From assembly GCA_016296185.1 (NCBI GenBank), contig JAEDJT010000025.1:1-20797 (forward strand): a stretch of 20,797 nucleotides of DNA, read 5' to 3'. Positions 1 through 7,188 of this stretch are shown one piece after another (position 1 is the first letter of the stretch; every line of letters begins with the position of its first letter). The position numbers were made by a program, and so were the translations under genes. The notes under the pieces were generated by a model. The model had not been told where the DNA came from and ran no database searches. It saw only the letters and a program-made list of their open reading frames with translations. Source of the stretch: Bacilli bacterium (GTDB lineage: Bacteria; Bacillota_I; Bacilli_A; RF39; UBA660).

Positions 1-13
1 TAAATCTCTTTTT

Positions 14-1027
14 TTATTGTGCTTTATATTCGTTCATTACTTCATTCATTAAAGAAATAACTTTTAATACTTCAGTATATGCACCAATACTTCCACCTTT
101 ATTTGCCATTGCGATAGCAATATAAGGTTTATCTTGATCAAATACAATACCAGTTTCAACAACATCTCTGTTAGCAAATCCTGTTTTACTAGCACTAGGA
201 ACATCTGGCATTAATTCTTTAAAATAATTATATTTACCATTACTTAAAATATTTAAGAATGTAACACCTTCAGGTTCTCTAACAGCAAAATTGTATATTT
301 CTTGCCATACCAGAGCAGCACTTCTACAACTAGTATATGTCCAAGGATTACCTGCAGTTAAGTATAATTGTTTAGTTCCTAAATTAGCTAACATATTATT
401 GTATCCAATAACACCAAAATTCTTATGTAACATTACATGAGCAACATTATCAGAATCATTTAAACTATAATAAACTAAATCTCTAACAGTATATGGAGTT
501 CCAAAATCACTATCTTTAATAACTCCAGTACCTTTATTATAATATTTTTCTTCATATTCAAATGTAGCATCTGGATCAATATTTCCTTCAGCAATTTGTT
601 CATAAATCCATAAAGCATATGGAGCTTTAATACTACTAGCTGTTTCAAAAGCTTTATCTACATTATAACCAATGCTCATTCCATCATCTAAACTTACAAT
701 ATAGAATGAAACGCCAGCACCATATGAACTAATATTATCATTTATTTTGTTCATTAATTCATCACTAATAGTGTAGTTACTATCTCTGACAGTTACTACA
801 TTACTATCATATTGCTTAGATGCAATATCAATAGTATTTTCATTTGAACCAGAAAAATCACTAACATCAAATGAAGATTCATCGTAACTATTATTATTTG
901 ATTTTGTTTCAGTTAACGGTGTATTACAAGTACTTGCATGACTATACTTAACAGAGTATAAAGCAAAGCTTAAAGAACAACAAACAAGTAATAGAATTAT
1001 AACTAAAACTATAGGTTTCTTTTTCAT
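14..1027 (-). CDS. Membrane-anchored class A beta-lactamase-fold serine hydrolase
   Basis: A 337-residue protein with an N-terminal hydrophobic anchor (about residues 5-25), a Ser/Asn/Asp-rich linker to about 85, and a beta-lactamase/transpeptidase fold. The three active-site motifs are visible: SSIK at 131-134 (nucleophile Ser131), SDN at 192-194 and KTG at 281-283, with spacing normal for class A enzymes. The omega-loop Glu (Ambler 166, ExxxN) that deacylates penicillin is not seen where expected (about 222-232; the stretch reads TAGNPW), so a D,D-peptidase or penicillin-binding role may be likelier than resistance. No lipobox is evident, so it is probably a bitopic outer-face protein. The start at 1027 is chosen over upstream in-frame starts because AAGGA sits 8 bases before it. 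It is transcribed divergently from the rimP operon. Substrate unknown. Confidence 0.82.
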   Translation of the reverse strand: MKKKPIVLVIILLLVCCSLSFALYSVKYSHASTCNTPLTETKSNNNSYDESSFDVSDFSGSNENTIDIASKQYDSNVVTVRDSNYTISDELMNKINDNISSYGAGVSFYIVSLDDGMSIGYNVDKAFETASSIKAPYALWIYEQIAEGNIDPDATFEYEEKYYNKGTGVIKDSDFGTPYTVRDLVYYSLNDSDNVAHVMLHKNFGVIGYNNMLANLGTKQLYLTAGNPWTYTSCRSAALVWQEIYNFAVREPEGVTFLNILSNGKYNYFKELMPDVPSASKTGFANRDVVETGIVFDQDKPYIAIAMANKGGSIGAYTEVLKVISLMNEVMNEYKAQ

Positions 1028-1052
1028 ATACACCATCCTTACTATATATATA

Positions 1053-1081
1053 ATTTTACTATATTTATAAAGTATACTCAA
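1053..1081 (-). promoter_or_regulatory. Sigma-A promoter of the serine hydrolase gene
   Basis: Read on the minus strand: -35 TTGAGT (1076-1081), a 17-base spacer and -10 TAAAAT (1053-1058). It lies just upstream of the AAGGA ribosome site of the leftward gene. Both boxes are near consensus; the assignment is by eye. Confidence 0.5.
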
Positions 1082-1095
1082 ACAAAAATAAATAA

Positions 1096-1124
1096 TTTGC
1101 ATATTTTTATATTTATGTTATAAT
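1096..1124 (+). promoter_or_regulatory. Extended -10 promoter of the rimP-nusA operon
   Basis: A perfect TATAAT (1119-1124) is preceded by TG one base upstream (1116-1117), giving an extended -10. The -35 is poor (TTTGCA at 1096-1101, 17-base spacer). Transcription would start near 1131, giving a leader of about 57 bases before rimP. Confidence 0.65.
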
Positions 1125-1139
1125 CTAGGTATGAAATTT

Positions 1140-1161
1140 AAGTGGGCGTAATATCCCACTT
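1140..1161 (+). promoter_or_regulatory. Leader hairpin of the rimP-nusA operon
   Basis: AAGTGGG (1140-1146) pairs with CCCACTT (1155-1161) around an 8-base loop and is followed by an interrupted T-rich run (1160-1172). It may be a weak attenuator or an mRNA-stabilising 5' hairpin. The T-tract is broken by A residues, so full termination is unlikely. Confidence 0.5.
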
Positions 1162-1187
1162 TTATTATTATTTGAAAGAGGTGAATC

Positions 1188-1442
1188 ATGAATAAAGTAC
1201 TAGATACTATAAGAGAAGCAATTACAAAACCTATGGAGGAAATGGATATCATTATCACTTCAATTACATATGAAGCTGAAGGAAACTACAACTTCTTAAC
1301 AATTGAACTTGATAAGGTCAATGGCATTGATTTGGATACAATCGTAGCAGCAACAGAAGTTATAAATCCAATTATTGATGAATTAGACTTAATTGATGAT
1401 TCATACATCTTAGATATTATTAGTAAAGAAAAAGGAGAATAA
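1188..1442 (+). CDS. rimP: Short RimP, N-terminal domain only
   Basis: An 84-residue protein matching the N-terminal domain of the 30S maturation factor RimP: an N-terminal helix, a strand pair, the GIDLD segment (about 46-50) that matches the family's GI(T/D)LDD region, a helix, and then a strand YILDIIS near the end. Family members are usually about 150 residues and continue through an SSPG-x-DRPL motif into an SH3-like C-terminal domain. This protein stops where that motif should begin, and nusA starts two bases after the stop, so no C-terminal domain is encoded here. AAAGAGGTG at 1174-1182 supports the start. It is first in the rimP-nusA-ylxR-infB-rbfA operon, the conserved bacterial position, which strengthens the call. 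Confidence 0.8.
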   Translation: MNKVLDTIREAITKPMEEMDIIITSITYEAEGNYNFLTIELDKVNGIDLDTIVAATEVINPIIDELDLIDDSYILDIISKEKGE

Positions 1443-1444
1443 TT

Positions 1445-2620
1445 ATGCCAAGAAAGAAAAAAAATACAGTTGAAGAAACTGGACATATGGATGCAGAAGC
1501 ATTTATTAAAGCAGTTAAATTTATAACTAACGAAAAAGGTATTTCTGAAGACGTTGTATTTGAAGCAATGGAATTAGCTTTAGCAACAGCTTACAAGAAA
1601 AACTTTGGATCAAAAACAAACGTAAAAGTAAATATTGATAGAAAAACTGGAGAAATCAAAGTTATGTCATATTACGTTGTTGTTGATGAAATTGATGAAG
1701 GAGATATTATTATCGATGAAGAAGGTAATGAAGTAGATGTACCACCAGAAATTAATATCGATGCACAAATATTACTAGAAGAAGCACAAGAATTAGTTCC
1801 AGATATTAAAGTAGGAGAAACAATTGAAAAAGAAGTTACTCCAGCTGACTTCGGACGTGTTGCTGCAGGAACTGCAAAACAAGTAATAATGCAAAAAATT
1901 AGAGAAGCTGAAAAAGATTCAGTAGTAGCAGAATATGCTGACAAACAAGACGAAATGTTAGTTGGTACATTAGCTATGGAAGATGCTCGTAACTACTATG
2001 TTGAATTAGGTAGAACAAGAGGTATCTTACCAAAATCAGAAATGATTCCAGGTGAAGAAGTTAAAATGGGATCTTCAATTAGAGTTTATGTAACAAAAGT
2101 TGAAGCAAATAATAAAGGACCATTAATTCTATTATCTAGAAAACATTATGGATTCGTAAAAAGATTATTCGAATCTGAAATTCCAGAATTAGCTGATGGA
2201 ACAATTATTTTACATTCAGTAGCTCGTGAACCTGGTTTAAGAAGTAAAGTAGCAGTAGAATCTACAAATGAAAGAATCGATGCTATTGGAGCATGTATTG
2301 GAGAAAAAGGTGCAAGAATCGCTTCAATATTAAAAGAATTAAATGGTGAAAAAGTTGATATCGTTTTATATAGCGAAGATCCAGCTGAATATATTAAAAA
2401 TGCTTTAGCACCTGCAAAAGATGTAATTGTATCAATTACTGATCCAATGAAAAAAGAAGCATTAGCAATTATTACAGAAGATCCTACTAATCCAAAACAA
2501 AATAACTTATCATTAGCTATAGGTAAAAAAGGAGTAAACATTAAACTTGCATCTAAATTAACAAAATATAAAATTGAAATTAAAACATTAGATCAAGTTA
2601 ATGCTGAAGGAAATAACTAA
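1445..2620 (+). CDS. nusA: Transcription elongation/termination factor NusA
   Basis: NusA binds RNA polymerase and nascent RNA and tunes pausing, termination and antitermination. The 391 residues contain a short basic leader (1-14), the RNAP-binding N-domain (about 15-150), an S1 domain (about 173-235), KH1 (about 245-312, with the loop GEKGARI near 286) and KH2 (about 325-385, LAIGKKG near 358-364). There are no C-terminal acidic repeats, as is normal for Firmicutes (about 370 residues). The start at 1445 is supported by AAAGGAGA 6-13 bases upstream; a second Met at residue 15 is where most homologues begin. It is two bases downstream of rimP and 17 bases upstream of ylxR, so translation is probably coupled. 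Confidence 0.97.
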   Translation: MPRKKKNTVEETGHMDAEAFIKAVKFITNEKGISEDVVFEAMELALATAYKKNFGSKTNVKVNIDRKTGEIKVMSYYVVVDEIDEGDIIIDEEGNEVDVPPEINIDAQILLEEAQELVPDIKVGETIEKEVTPADFGRVAAGTAKQVIMQKIREAEKDSVVAEYADKQDEMLVGTLAMEDARNYYVELGRTRGILPKSEMIPGEEVKMGSSIRVYVTKVEANNKGPLILLSRKHYGFVKRLFESEIPELADGTIILHSVAREPGLRSKVAVESTNERIDAIGACIGEKGARIASILKELNGEKVDIVLYSEDPAEYIKNALAPAKDVIVSITDPMKKEALAIITEDPTNPKQNNLSLAIGKKGVNIKLASKLTKYKIEIKTLDQVNAEGNN

Positions 2621-2637
2621 GAAAGAAGGCAAATAAA

Positions 2638-2892
2638 ATGAAAAAAGTGCCTGAAAGATCATGTGTAATTACAAGAGAAAAATATGCTAAAAAAGATTTA
2701 CTAAGAGTTGTTAGAGATAAAGAAGGCAATGTAACAGTAGATCAAACTGGTAAAGCAAATGGTAGAGGTGCATACTTAAAAAAAGATGTTGAAGTTATCG
2801 AAAAAGCTAGAAAAACAAAAACATTAGAAAGAATTCTAGAAGTTACAATACCAGATAGTATATATGATGAAATGTTAGAAATTATAAAATAA
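2638..2892 (+). CDS. ylxR: YlxR/RnpM family RNA-binding protein
   Basis: An 84-residue basic protein of the YlxR (DUF448) family, recently described in Bacillus subtilis as RnpM, a modulator of RNase P. The family signature is clear: PERSCVITRE near the N-terminus, LLRVVRDKEG (about 21-30), a conserved DQTGK segment (about 35-39) and GRGAYL (about 42-47), followed by a helical tail. It lies between nusA and infB, the standard location. The usual next gene, ylxQ (L7Ae-like), is absent: only 24 bases separate this stop from infB. Confidence 0.93.
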   Translation: MKKVPERSCVITREKYAKKDLLRVVRDKEGNVTVDQTGKANGRGAYLKKDVEVIEKARKTKTLERILEVTIPDSIYDEMLEIIK

Positions 2893-2916
2893 GAAAGAAT
2901 GAGGTGAGTTGATTTT

Positions 2917-5031
2917 ATGATGAGCGTTAAAGAATATTCAATTGATACAGGGAATTCAGTTGCAGCAATCTTAAAACAATGTGCAGAATTAGGTATTAAT
3001 GTTAAAACAGGTGATGATGAATTATCTGAAGATGATATTATTATGTTAGATAACTTTTCTAATTTAATAAGTACTGAAAATGAAACAGATTACGAAGAAG
3101 AAGATGCAATTGATGAAGCAGTAGAAGACTTAGTTGAATCAAACAACCTAGATAAAAGTTTTACAAGTGATAACAAAAAACAAAAACTAAAGAAAAAAAG
3201 CCAAATTCAAAGTTCTAAAGATGAATACATGTCAAAAAGAAAAGAAATGTATAAACATAAAGAAAAACTTATGAACAACGCTAAAGAAGACGACGTAGTT
3301 CTATATAAAGAAGGTATGTCAGTTCAAGATTTAGCTGCCGCTTTAGGTGTTAATGGAACAGATTTAGTAAAAAAATTAATATCATTAGGAATGATGTTAA
3401 GTTTAAATAACGCTGTAGATTATGAAACAGCTACATTATTAGCAATGGATTATGAAAAAACATTAAAGAAAGAAGAAACTCAAGATGTTTCAAATTTCGA
3501 AGAATTCGAAGCTAATGATAGAGAAGAAGACTTAGTAGCTAGACCAGCAGTTGTTACTATTATGGGACATGTTGACCATGGTAAAACAACATTACTAGAT
3601 ACAATTAGAGCTAGTAAAATTGTTGATTCTGAATACGGAGGAATCACACAAGCAATTGGTGCATACCAAGTAGAAAAAGATGGACATAAAATTTCATTTA
3701 TAGATACTCCAGGACATGCTGCATTTACAGAAATGCGTGCTCGTGGAGCAAGTATTACAGACATCGTTATTATTATTGTTGCTGCTGACGATGGTGTAAT
3801 GCCACAAACCGAAGAAGCTATCGACCATGCAAAAGCAGCTGGTGTTCCAATTATTGTTGCAGTAAACAAAATTGATAAACCAGATGCAAAACCTGAAAGA
3901 ATTAGAACAGAAATGGCTGAACACAACATTACTCCAGAAGAATGGGGTGGAGATATTCCTTTCGTAGATATTTCTGCTAAATCAGGTTTAGGTATCGATA
4001 AATTATTAGAAACAATTATAGCTATTGCAGAAATGCAAGAACTAAAAGCAAATCCACAACGTTATGCATTAGGTACAGTTATTGAATCAAAAATGGATAA
4101 AAATATTGGTGGAGTTGCATCATTATTAATTCAAAACGGAACATTACGTTTAGGAGATCCTATCGTAGTTGGTACAACATATGGAAAAGTTAGAACAATG
4201 AAAGATGATACAGGAAAATCAATCGTTGAAGCTGGACCATCAACTCCAGTAGAAATTACAGGTTTATCTGATAATCCAAGTGCTGGTGATAAATTCATGG
4301 CGTTTGAAACAGAATCACAAGCAAAAGATATTGCTGATAAACGTACAATAGCTGCTAGAGAACAAAAATTCCAAAAACAATCCTTATCATTAGATAACTT
4401 ATTTGCATCAATCAATTCAGAAACTAAAGAAATTAATGTAGTTTTAAAAACTGATGTTAGAGGTTCAGAAGAAGCAGTAAGAAACGCTTTAGAAAAAATT
4501 GATGTAGATGGCATAAAAGTTAAAGTTATCAGAAGTGGAATTGGAACAATTACAGAATCAGATGTAGTATTAGCAAATGCATCAAATGCAATTATTTTAG
4601 GATTCTGTGTATCACCATCAAATAGCACAAAAGAAATTGCTAAAGAATATGGTGTAGATATAAGATTATATACAATTATTTATAAATTAGTAGAAGAAAT
4701 GGAAGCTGCCATGAAAGGTATGTTAGCACCTGAATTCGAAGAAAAAATAATTGGTAATGTTGAAATAAGAAAAATATTTAAATTCTCTAAAGTTGGTAAT
4801 ATTGCAGGATCATATGTTACAGACGGTTTAGTTAAAACAAATGCTCAAGCAAGATTAATAAGAGATGGTATTGTAGTTGTTGATACAAAAATTGCTACAT
4901 TACAAAGAGAAAAAGACCAAGTTAAAGAAGTTAAAAAAGGATATGAATGTGGTATTACATTAGAAAACTATTCAGATATCAAAGTAGGGGATACAGTTGA
5001 AATCTATGAAATGGTAGAGGTAAAAAGATAG
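2917..5031 (+). CDS. infB: Translation initiation factor IF-2
   Basis: The GTPase that places fMet-tRNA on the 30S subunit and promotes 50S joining. It has 704 residues, close to the B. subtilis length. Two IF2_N-type modules are visible (about 1-50 and 128-190), separated by a charged Lys/Glu/Asp-rich linker. The G domain follows, with G1 GHVDHGKTT near 215-223, G3 DTPGH at 263-267 and G4 NKID at 317-320. Beta-barrel domain II, domain III and the C-terminal fMet-tRNA-binding domain IV complete it. The start is supported by GAGGTGA (2901-2907); a second Met directly follows the first. The TAG stop abuts the rbfA ATG. Confidence 0.98.
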   Translation: MMSVKEYSIDTGNSVAAILKQCAELGINVKTGDDELSEDDIIMLDNFSNLISTENETDYEEEDAIDEAVEDLVESNNLDKSFTSDNKKQKLKKKSQIQSSKDEYMSKRKEMYKHKEKLMNNAKEDDVVLYKEGMSVQDLAAALGVNGTDLVKKLISLGMMLSLNNAVDYETATLLAMDYEKTLKKEETQDVSNFEEFEANDREEDLVARPAVVTIMGHVDHGKTTLLDTIRASKIVDSEYGGITQAIGAYQVEKDGHKISFIDTPGHAAFTEMRARGASITDIVIIIVAADDGVMPQTEEAIDHAKAAGVPIIVAVNKIDKPDAKPERIRTEMAEHNITPEEWGGDIPFVDISAKSGLGIDKLLETIIAIAEMQELKANPQRYALGTVIESKMDKNIGGVASLLIQNGTLRLGDPIVVGTTYGKVRTMKDDTGKSIVEAGPSTPVEITGLSDNPSAGDKFMAFETESQAKDIADKRTIAAREQKFQKQSLSLDNLFASINSETKEINVVLKTDVRGSEEAVRNALEKIDVDGIKVKVIRSGIGTITESDVVLANASNAIILGFCVSPSNSTKEIAKEYGVDIRLYTIIYKLVEEMEAAMKGMLAPEFEEKIIGNVEIRKIFKFSKVGNIAGSYVTDGLVKTNAQARLIRDGIVVVDTKIATLQREKDQVKEVKKGYECGITLENYSDIKVGDTVEIYEMVEVKR

Positions 5032-5487
5032 ATGAATCAAATAAAACTAAAAAGAATAGGTTCACAAATTCAAAAAGACCTAATGGATATATGTAATACA
5101 GAAGCACATGATAGTTTACTACAACATATAACAATTACTGGTGTTGAAGTAACAAATGATTTAGGATTAGCAAGAGTATACTTTACTACTACTGATACTG
5201 AAATAGATCATAAACGTTTAGAAAAAGAATTAAACGATGATACAGCTGGATACTTAAGAAACAAAATAGCTGAAAGAATAGAAATGAGACATATTCCTAA
5301 AATAAGATTTAAATATGATGATTCAATCGCATATGGTGATAATATCGAAAGAATTATTAGTAAAATTCACGAAGGAGAACCTGTAGTTGAAAAAGAAATA
5401 AAAGCTCCAGAAGAACCTGAAATGGAAATAATATGTGATACAGAAACAGAATCAGATATAGAATATATATATGGAAGTGACGAATAG
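5032..5487 (+). CDS. rbfA: Ribosome-binding factor A with acidic tail
   Basis: A 151-residue RbfA, a KH-fold 30S maturation factor. The core (about 1-118) shows RIGSQIQKDL near the N-terminus, the TGVEVTNDLGLARVYFT segment (about 38-54), the helix with LRNKIAERIEMRHIPKIRFKYD (positions 5254-5320), and the DNIERIISKIHE end typical of the family. Homologues usually stop near 115-120; here about 30 extra, mostly acidic residues follow (rich in Glu and Asp, ending GSDE). The start codon directly follows the infB stop with GAGG inside infB, so translation is coupled. The stop lies inside a terminator hairpin. Confidence 0.93.
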   Translation: MNQIKLKRIGSQIQKDLMDICNTEAHDSLLQHITITGVEVTNDLGLARVYFTTTDTEIDHKRLEKELNDDTAGYLRNKIAERIEMRHIPKIRFKYDDSIAYGDNIERIISKIHEGEPVVEKEIKAPEEPEMEIICDTETESDIEYIYGSDE

Positions 5488-5504
5488 TCATTTCCTTATT
5501 TTTT
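5473..5504 (+). terminator. Terminator of the nusA-infB-rbfA operon
   Basis: GGAAGTGAC (5473-5481) and GTCATTTCC (5487-5495) form a 9-pair stem with one G-U pair and a 5-base loop, followed by TTATTTTTT. The hairpin contains the rbfA stop codon, and the T-run merges into the next gene's -35 box. Confidence 0.8.
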
Positions 5505-5531
5505 GACAAAAATACTTAATTATATTATTAT
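5503..5531 (+). promoter_or_regulatory. Consensus sigma-A promoter of the methyltransferase-like gene
   Basis: A perfect -35 TTGACA (5503-5508), a 17-base spacer and -10 TATTAT (5526-5531). The first bases of the -35 are the last T residues of the rbfA terminator. Confidence 0.85.
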
Positions 5532-5556
5532 ACCTACCTAAAGAAGAGGGAATATT

Positions 5557-6264
5557 ATGTTAGTATCATATTCAAATGAACCAATTATTCAAGAAATGTT
5601 TCAAGAATATTTATTAAAATATGGTGATAAATACCTACCAGAAGAACTACAATATATAGTAGCTAACTTTGAAAGATTCTTATATGATATAGGAGCTCCA
5701 GATATATTAATGGAAATATATGGAGAATTAGGTTTAACTCATAAAATTGGTGATTTCTATGGTGAACATTTAAATAGAATTAATAGAAGATTTGGCTTAG
5801 ATAAGAATATATTAGAAATAGGTAGTGGATATATGCCTGCATTTGCTCATAAAGTAGCAGCATATCAACAAAAAATAGAAAAAGGTACAATTACCATATA
5901 TGAACCATTACTAATTGTAGATGAGCCTAAATACCCTAATATGAAACTATATAAAGAAGAATTTACTAAAGAAACTCCAATTCAAGACTATGACTTACTA
6001 GTAGGTATCTTACCTTGTGAAGCAACAACATTAATATTGGAACAAGCAATTGCTAATGATAAAGATTTTTATGTAGCAATGTGTGGATGTAATCATAGCA
6101 CTACAAAAAGTATGTATAGACAACCAATAGATTTTTATCAACAATATATAATAAATAAAACAAAATATTTATTAAATGAAAAAGGTACAAGTGAACTAGT
6201 AGTTGAAAGACTATCAGAAGATTATGATATAGATTATCCAATACTACACAATAAAAGACATTAA
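5557..6264 (+). CDS. Rossmann-fold SAM methyltransferase-like protein
   Basis: A 235-residue soluble protein. A Rossmann motif I for S-adenosylmethionine binding is visible (ILEIGSGYMPAF, starting near residue 85), then a strand ending in an acidic residue (TITIYEP, about 111-117) as expected for motif II, and a later strand YDLLVGILPC (about 147-156). The first 80 residues are helical. The Cys-containing stretch FYVAMCGCNHST (about 170-181) is distinctive but I cannot assign it a role. The substrate cannot be named. It has its own strong promoter and terminator, so it is a single-gene unit placed between rbfA and truB. AAGAAGAGGG precedes the start. It could also be a catalytically inactive SAM-binding protein. 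Confidence 0.65.
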   Translation: MLVSYSNEPIIQEMFQEYLLKYGDKYLPEELQYIVANFERFLYDIGAPDILMEIYGELGLTHKIGDFYGEHLNRINRRFGLDKNILEIGSGYMPAFAHKVAAYQQKIEKGTITIYEPLLIVDEPKYPNMKLYKEEFTKETPIQDYDLLVGILPCEATTLILEQAIANDKDFYVAMCGCNHSTTKSMYRQPIDFYQQYIINKTKYLLNEKGTSELVVERLSEDYDIDYPILHNKRH

Positions 6265-6276
6265 TGTCTTTTTTTA
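6253..6276 (+). terminator. Terminator after the methyltransferase-like gene
   Basis: AAAAGACAT (6253-6261) and ATGTCTTTT (6264-6272) form an inverted repeat around TA, followed by T to 6275. The terminal loop would realistically open to about 6 bases, leaving AAAAGAC/GTCTTTT. The TAA stop lies in the loop. Confidence 0.7.
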
Positions 6277-6277
6277 A

Positions 6278-6306
6278 TTGACTTATATTAGTTATTAACT
6301 TAATAT
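6278..6306 (+). promoter_or_regulatory. Sigma-A promoter of the phosphoesterase-truB operon
   Basis: -35 TTGACT (6278-6283), exactly 17 bases, then -10 TAATAT (6301-6306). It starts two or three bases after the preceding terminator's T-run. Confidence 0.8.
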
Positions 6307-6332
6307 AAAACATACAAAAAAGGGGGAACATT

Positions 6333-7160
6333 ATGATATTAAAAAGATATGATGAAATTGATGATAATGTACAAAATATTGTTTTACAAGAATTTAATCA
6401 AATCCCTATTGAAGAACTATTAAAGAAAACCAAACTAAATAAACAAGAGCTAATATCATTATTAATAAAAAATAATATAGAATATGATATTGATTTAAAC
6501 AAAGGAAAAACAATAAAAGAAAATAAAATACTCATAATAAGTGATACACATATAGGAAGTGAATATGAAAATATATCTTATCTAGATATGGTATATGAAT
6601 TTGCAATAAAGAACAATATTACAAAAATAATACATGGTGGAGACTTATTACAAAGTACTATGAAACATGTAAAACAAGAATATATCGATCCAGAAAAACA
6701 ATTTAAACATTTTATGAGTGTATATCCTTATGATAGAAACATAACAAATTATGTTACTTTAGGTAATCATGATTTAAGTATTTTAGATAAATTTGAAAAA
6801 GGAATAAATATATTTAAGCCAAGAAAAGATATAAAAATATTAGGATTTAAAAGAACATATATAAATTGGAATGATACTACTATATCAATATTACATGAAT
6901 GTCCTAAATATCAATTAGAAATACCTAATTTACAAACAATAGTAAATTTACATGGACATAGACATAATATAAAAGTATCTGATACAGGTTCTATACACAT
7001 ACCAACATTATCAGATAATGTTATGTCATATGGTAATAATGATAATCCATATCCGGGCTTTTTAGTTGCATATATAGATAAAAATAATTTATATATAGAA
7101 CATTACATAATAAAATCTAAAATAAAAAATAAAGGAATAGTGTTTACTAAACACATTTAA
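6333..7160 (+). CDS. Calcineurin-like metallophosphoesterase with N-terminal helical module
   Basis: A 275-residue protein. The metal-binding motifs of the calcineurin-like phosphoesterase family are all present in order: D-x-H at 71-73 (SDTHIG), GGD at 102-104, GNHD at 144-147, a His at 188 (HE) and GHRH at 208-211. It should therefore bind two metal ions and hydrolyse phosphomono- or diesters. The first 60 residues are charged and helical with a possible helix-turn-helix (KLNKQELISLLIKNN), hinting at nucleic-acid binding. It is first in an operon with truB, starting after AGGGGG (6321-6326). In many Firmicutes the rbfA-truB interval holds the unrelated DHH enzyme NrnA; whether this protein has a similar RNA or nucleotide role is only a guess. 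Confidence 0.85.
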   Translation: MILKRYDEIDDNVQNIVLQEFNQIPIEELLKKTKLNKQELISLLIKNNIEYDIDLNKGKTIKENKILIISDTHIGSEYENISYLDMVYEFAIKNNITKIIHGGDLLQSTMKHVKQEYIDPEKQFKHFMSVYPYDRNITNYVTLGNHDLSILDKFEKGINIFKPRKDIKILGFKRTYINWNDTTISILHECPKYQLEIPNLQTIVNLHGHRHNIKVSDTGSIHIPTLSDNVMSYGNNDNPYPGFLVAYIDKNNLYIEHYIIKSKIKNKGIVFTKHI

Positions 7161-7188
7161 AAATGATAACATAAAAGAGGTGATTAAT

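Noticed and set aside
1131..1151. Tiny leader peptide ATG AAA TTT AAG TGG GCG TAA
   Set aside because: It begins at the predicted transcription start and has no ribosome site; the codons coincide with the leader hairpin, so it is probably chance.
7180..7188. GTG start for truB
   Set aside because: The GTG is part of the AGAGGTG ribosome site that fits the ATG at 7189.
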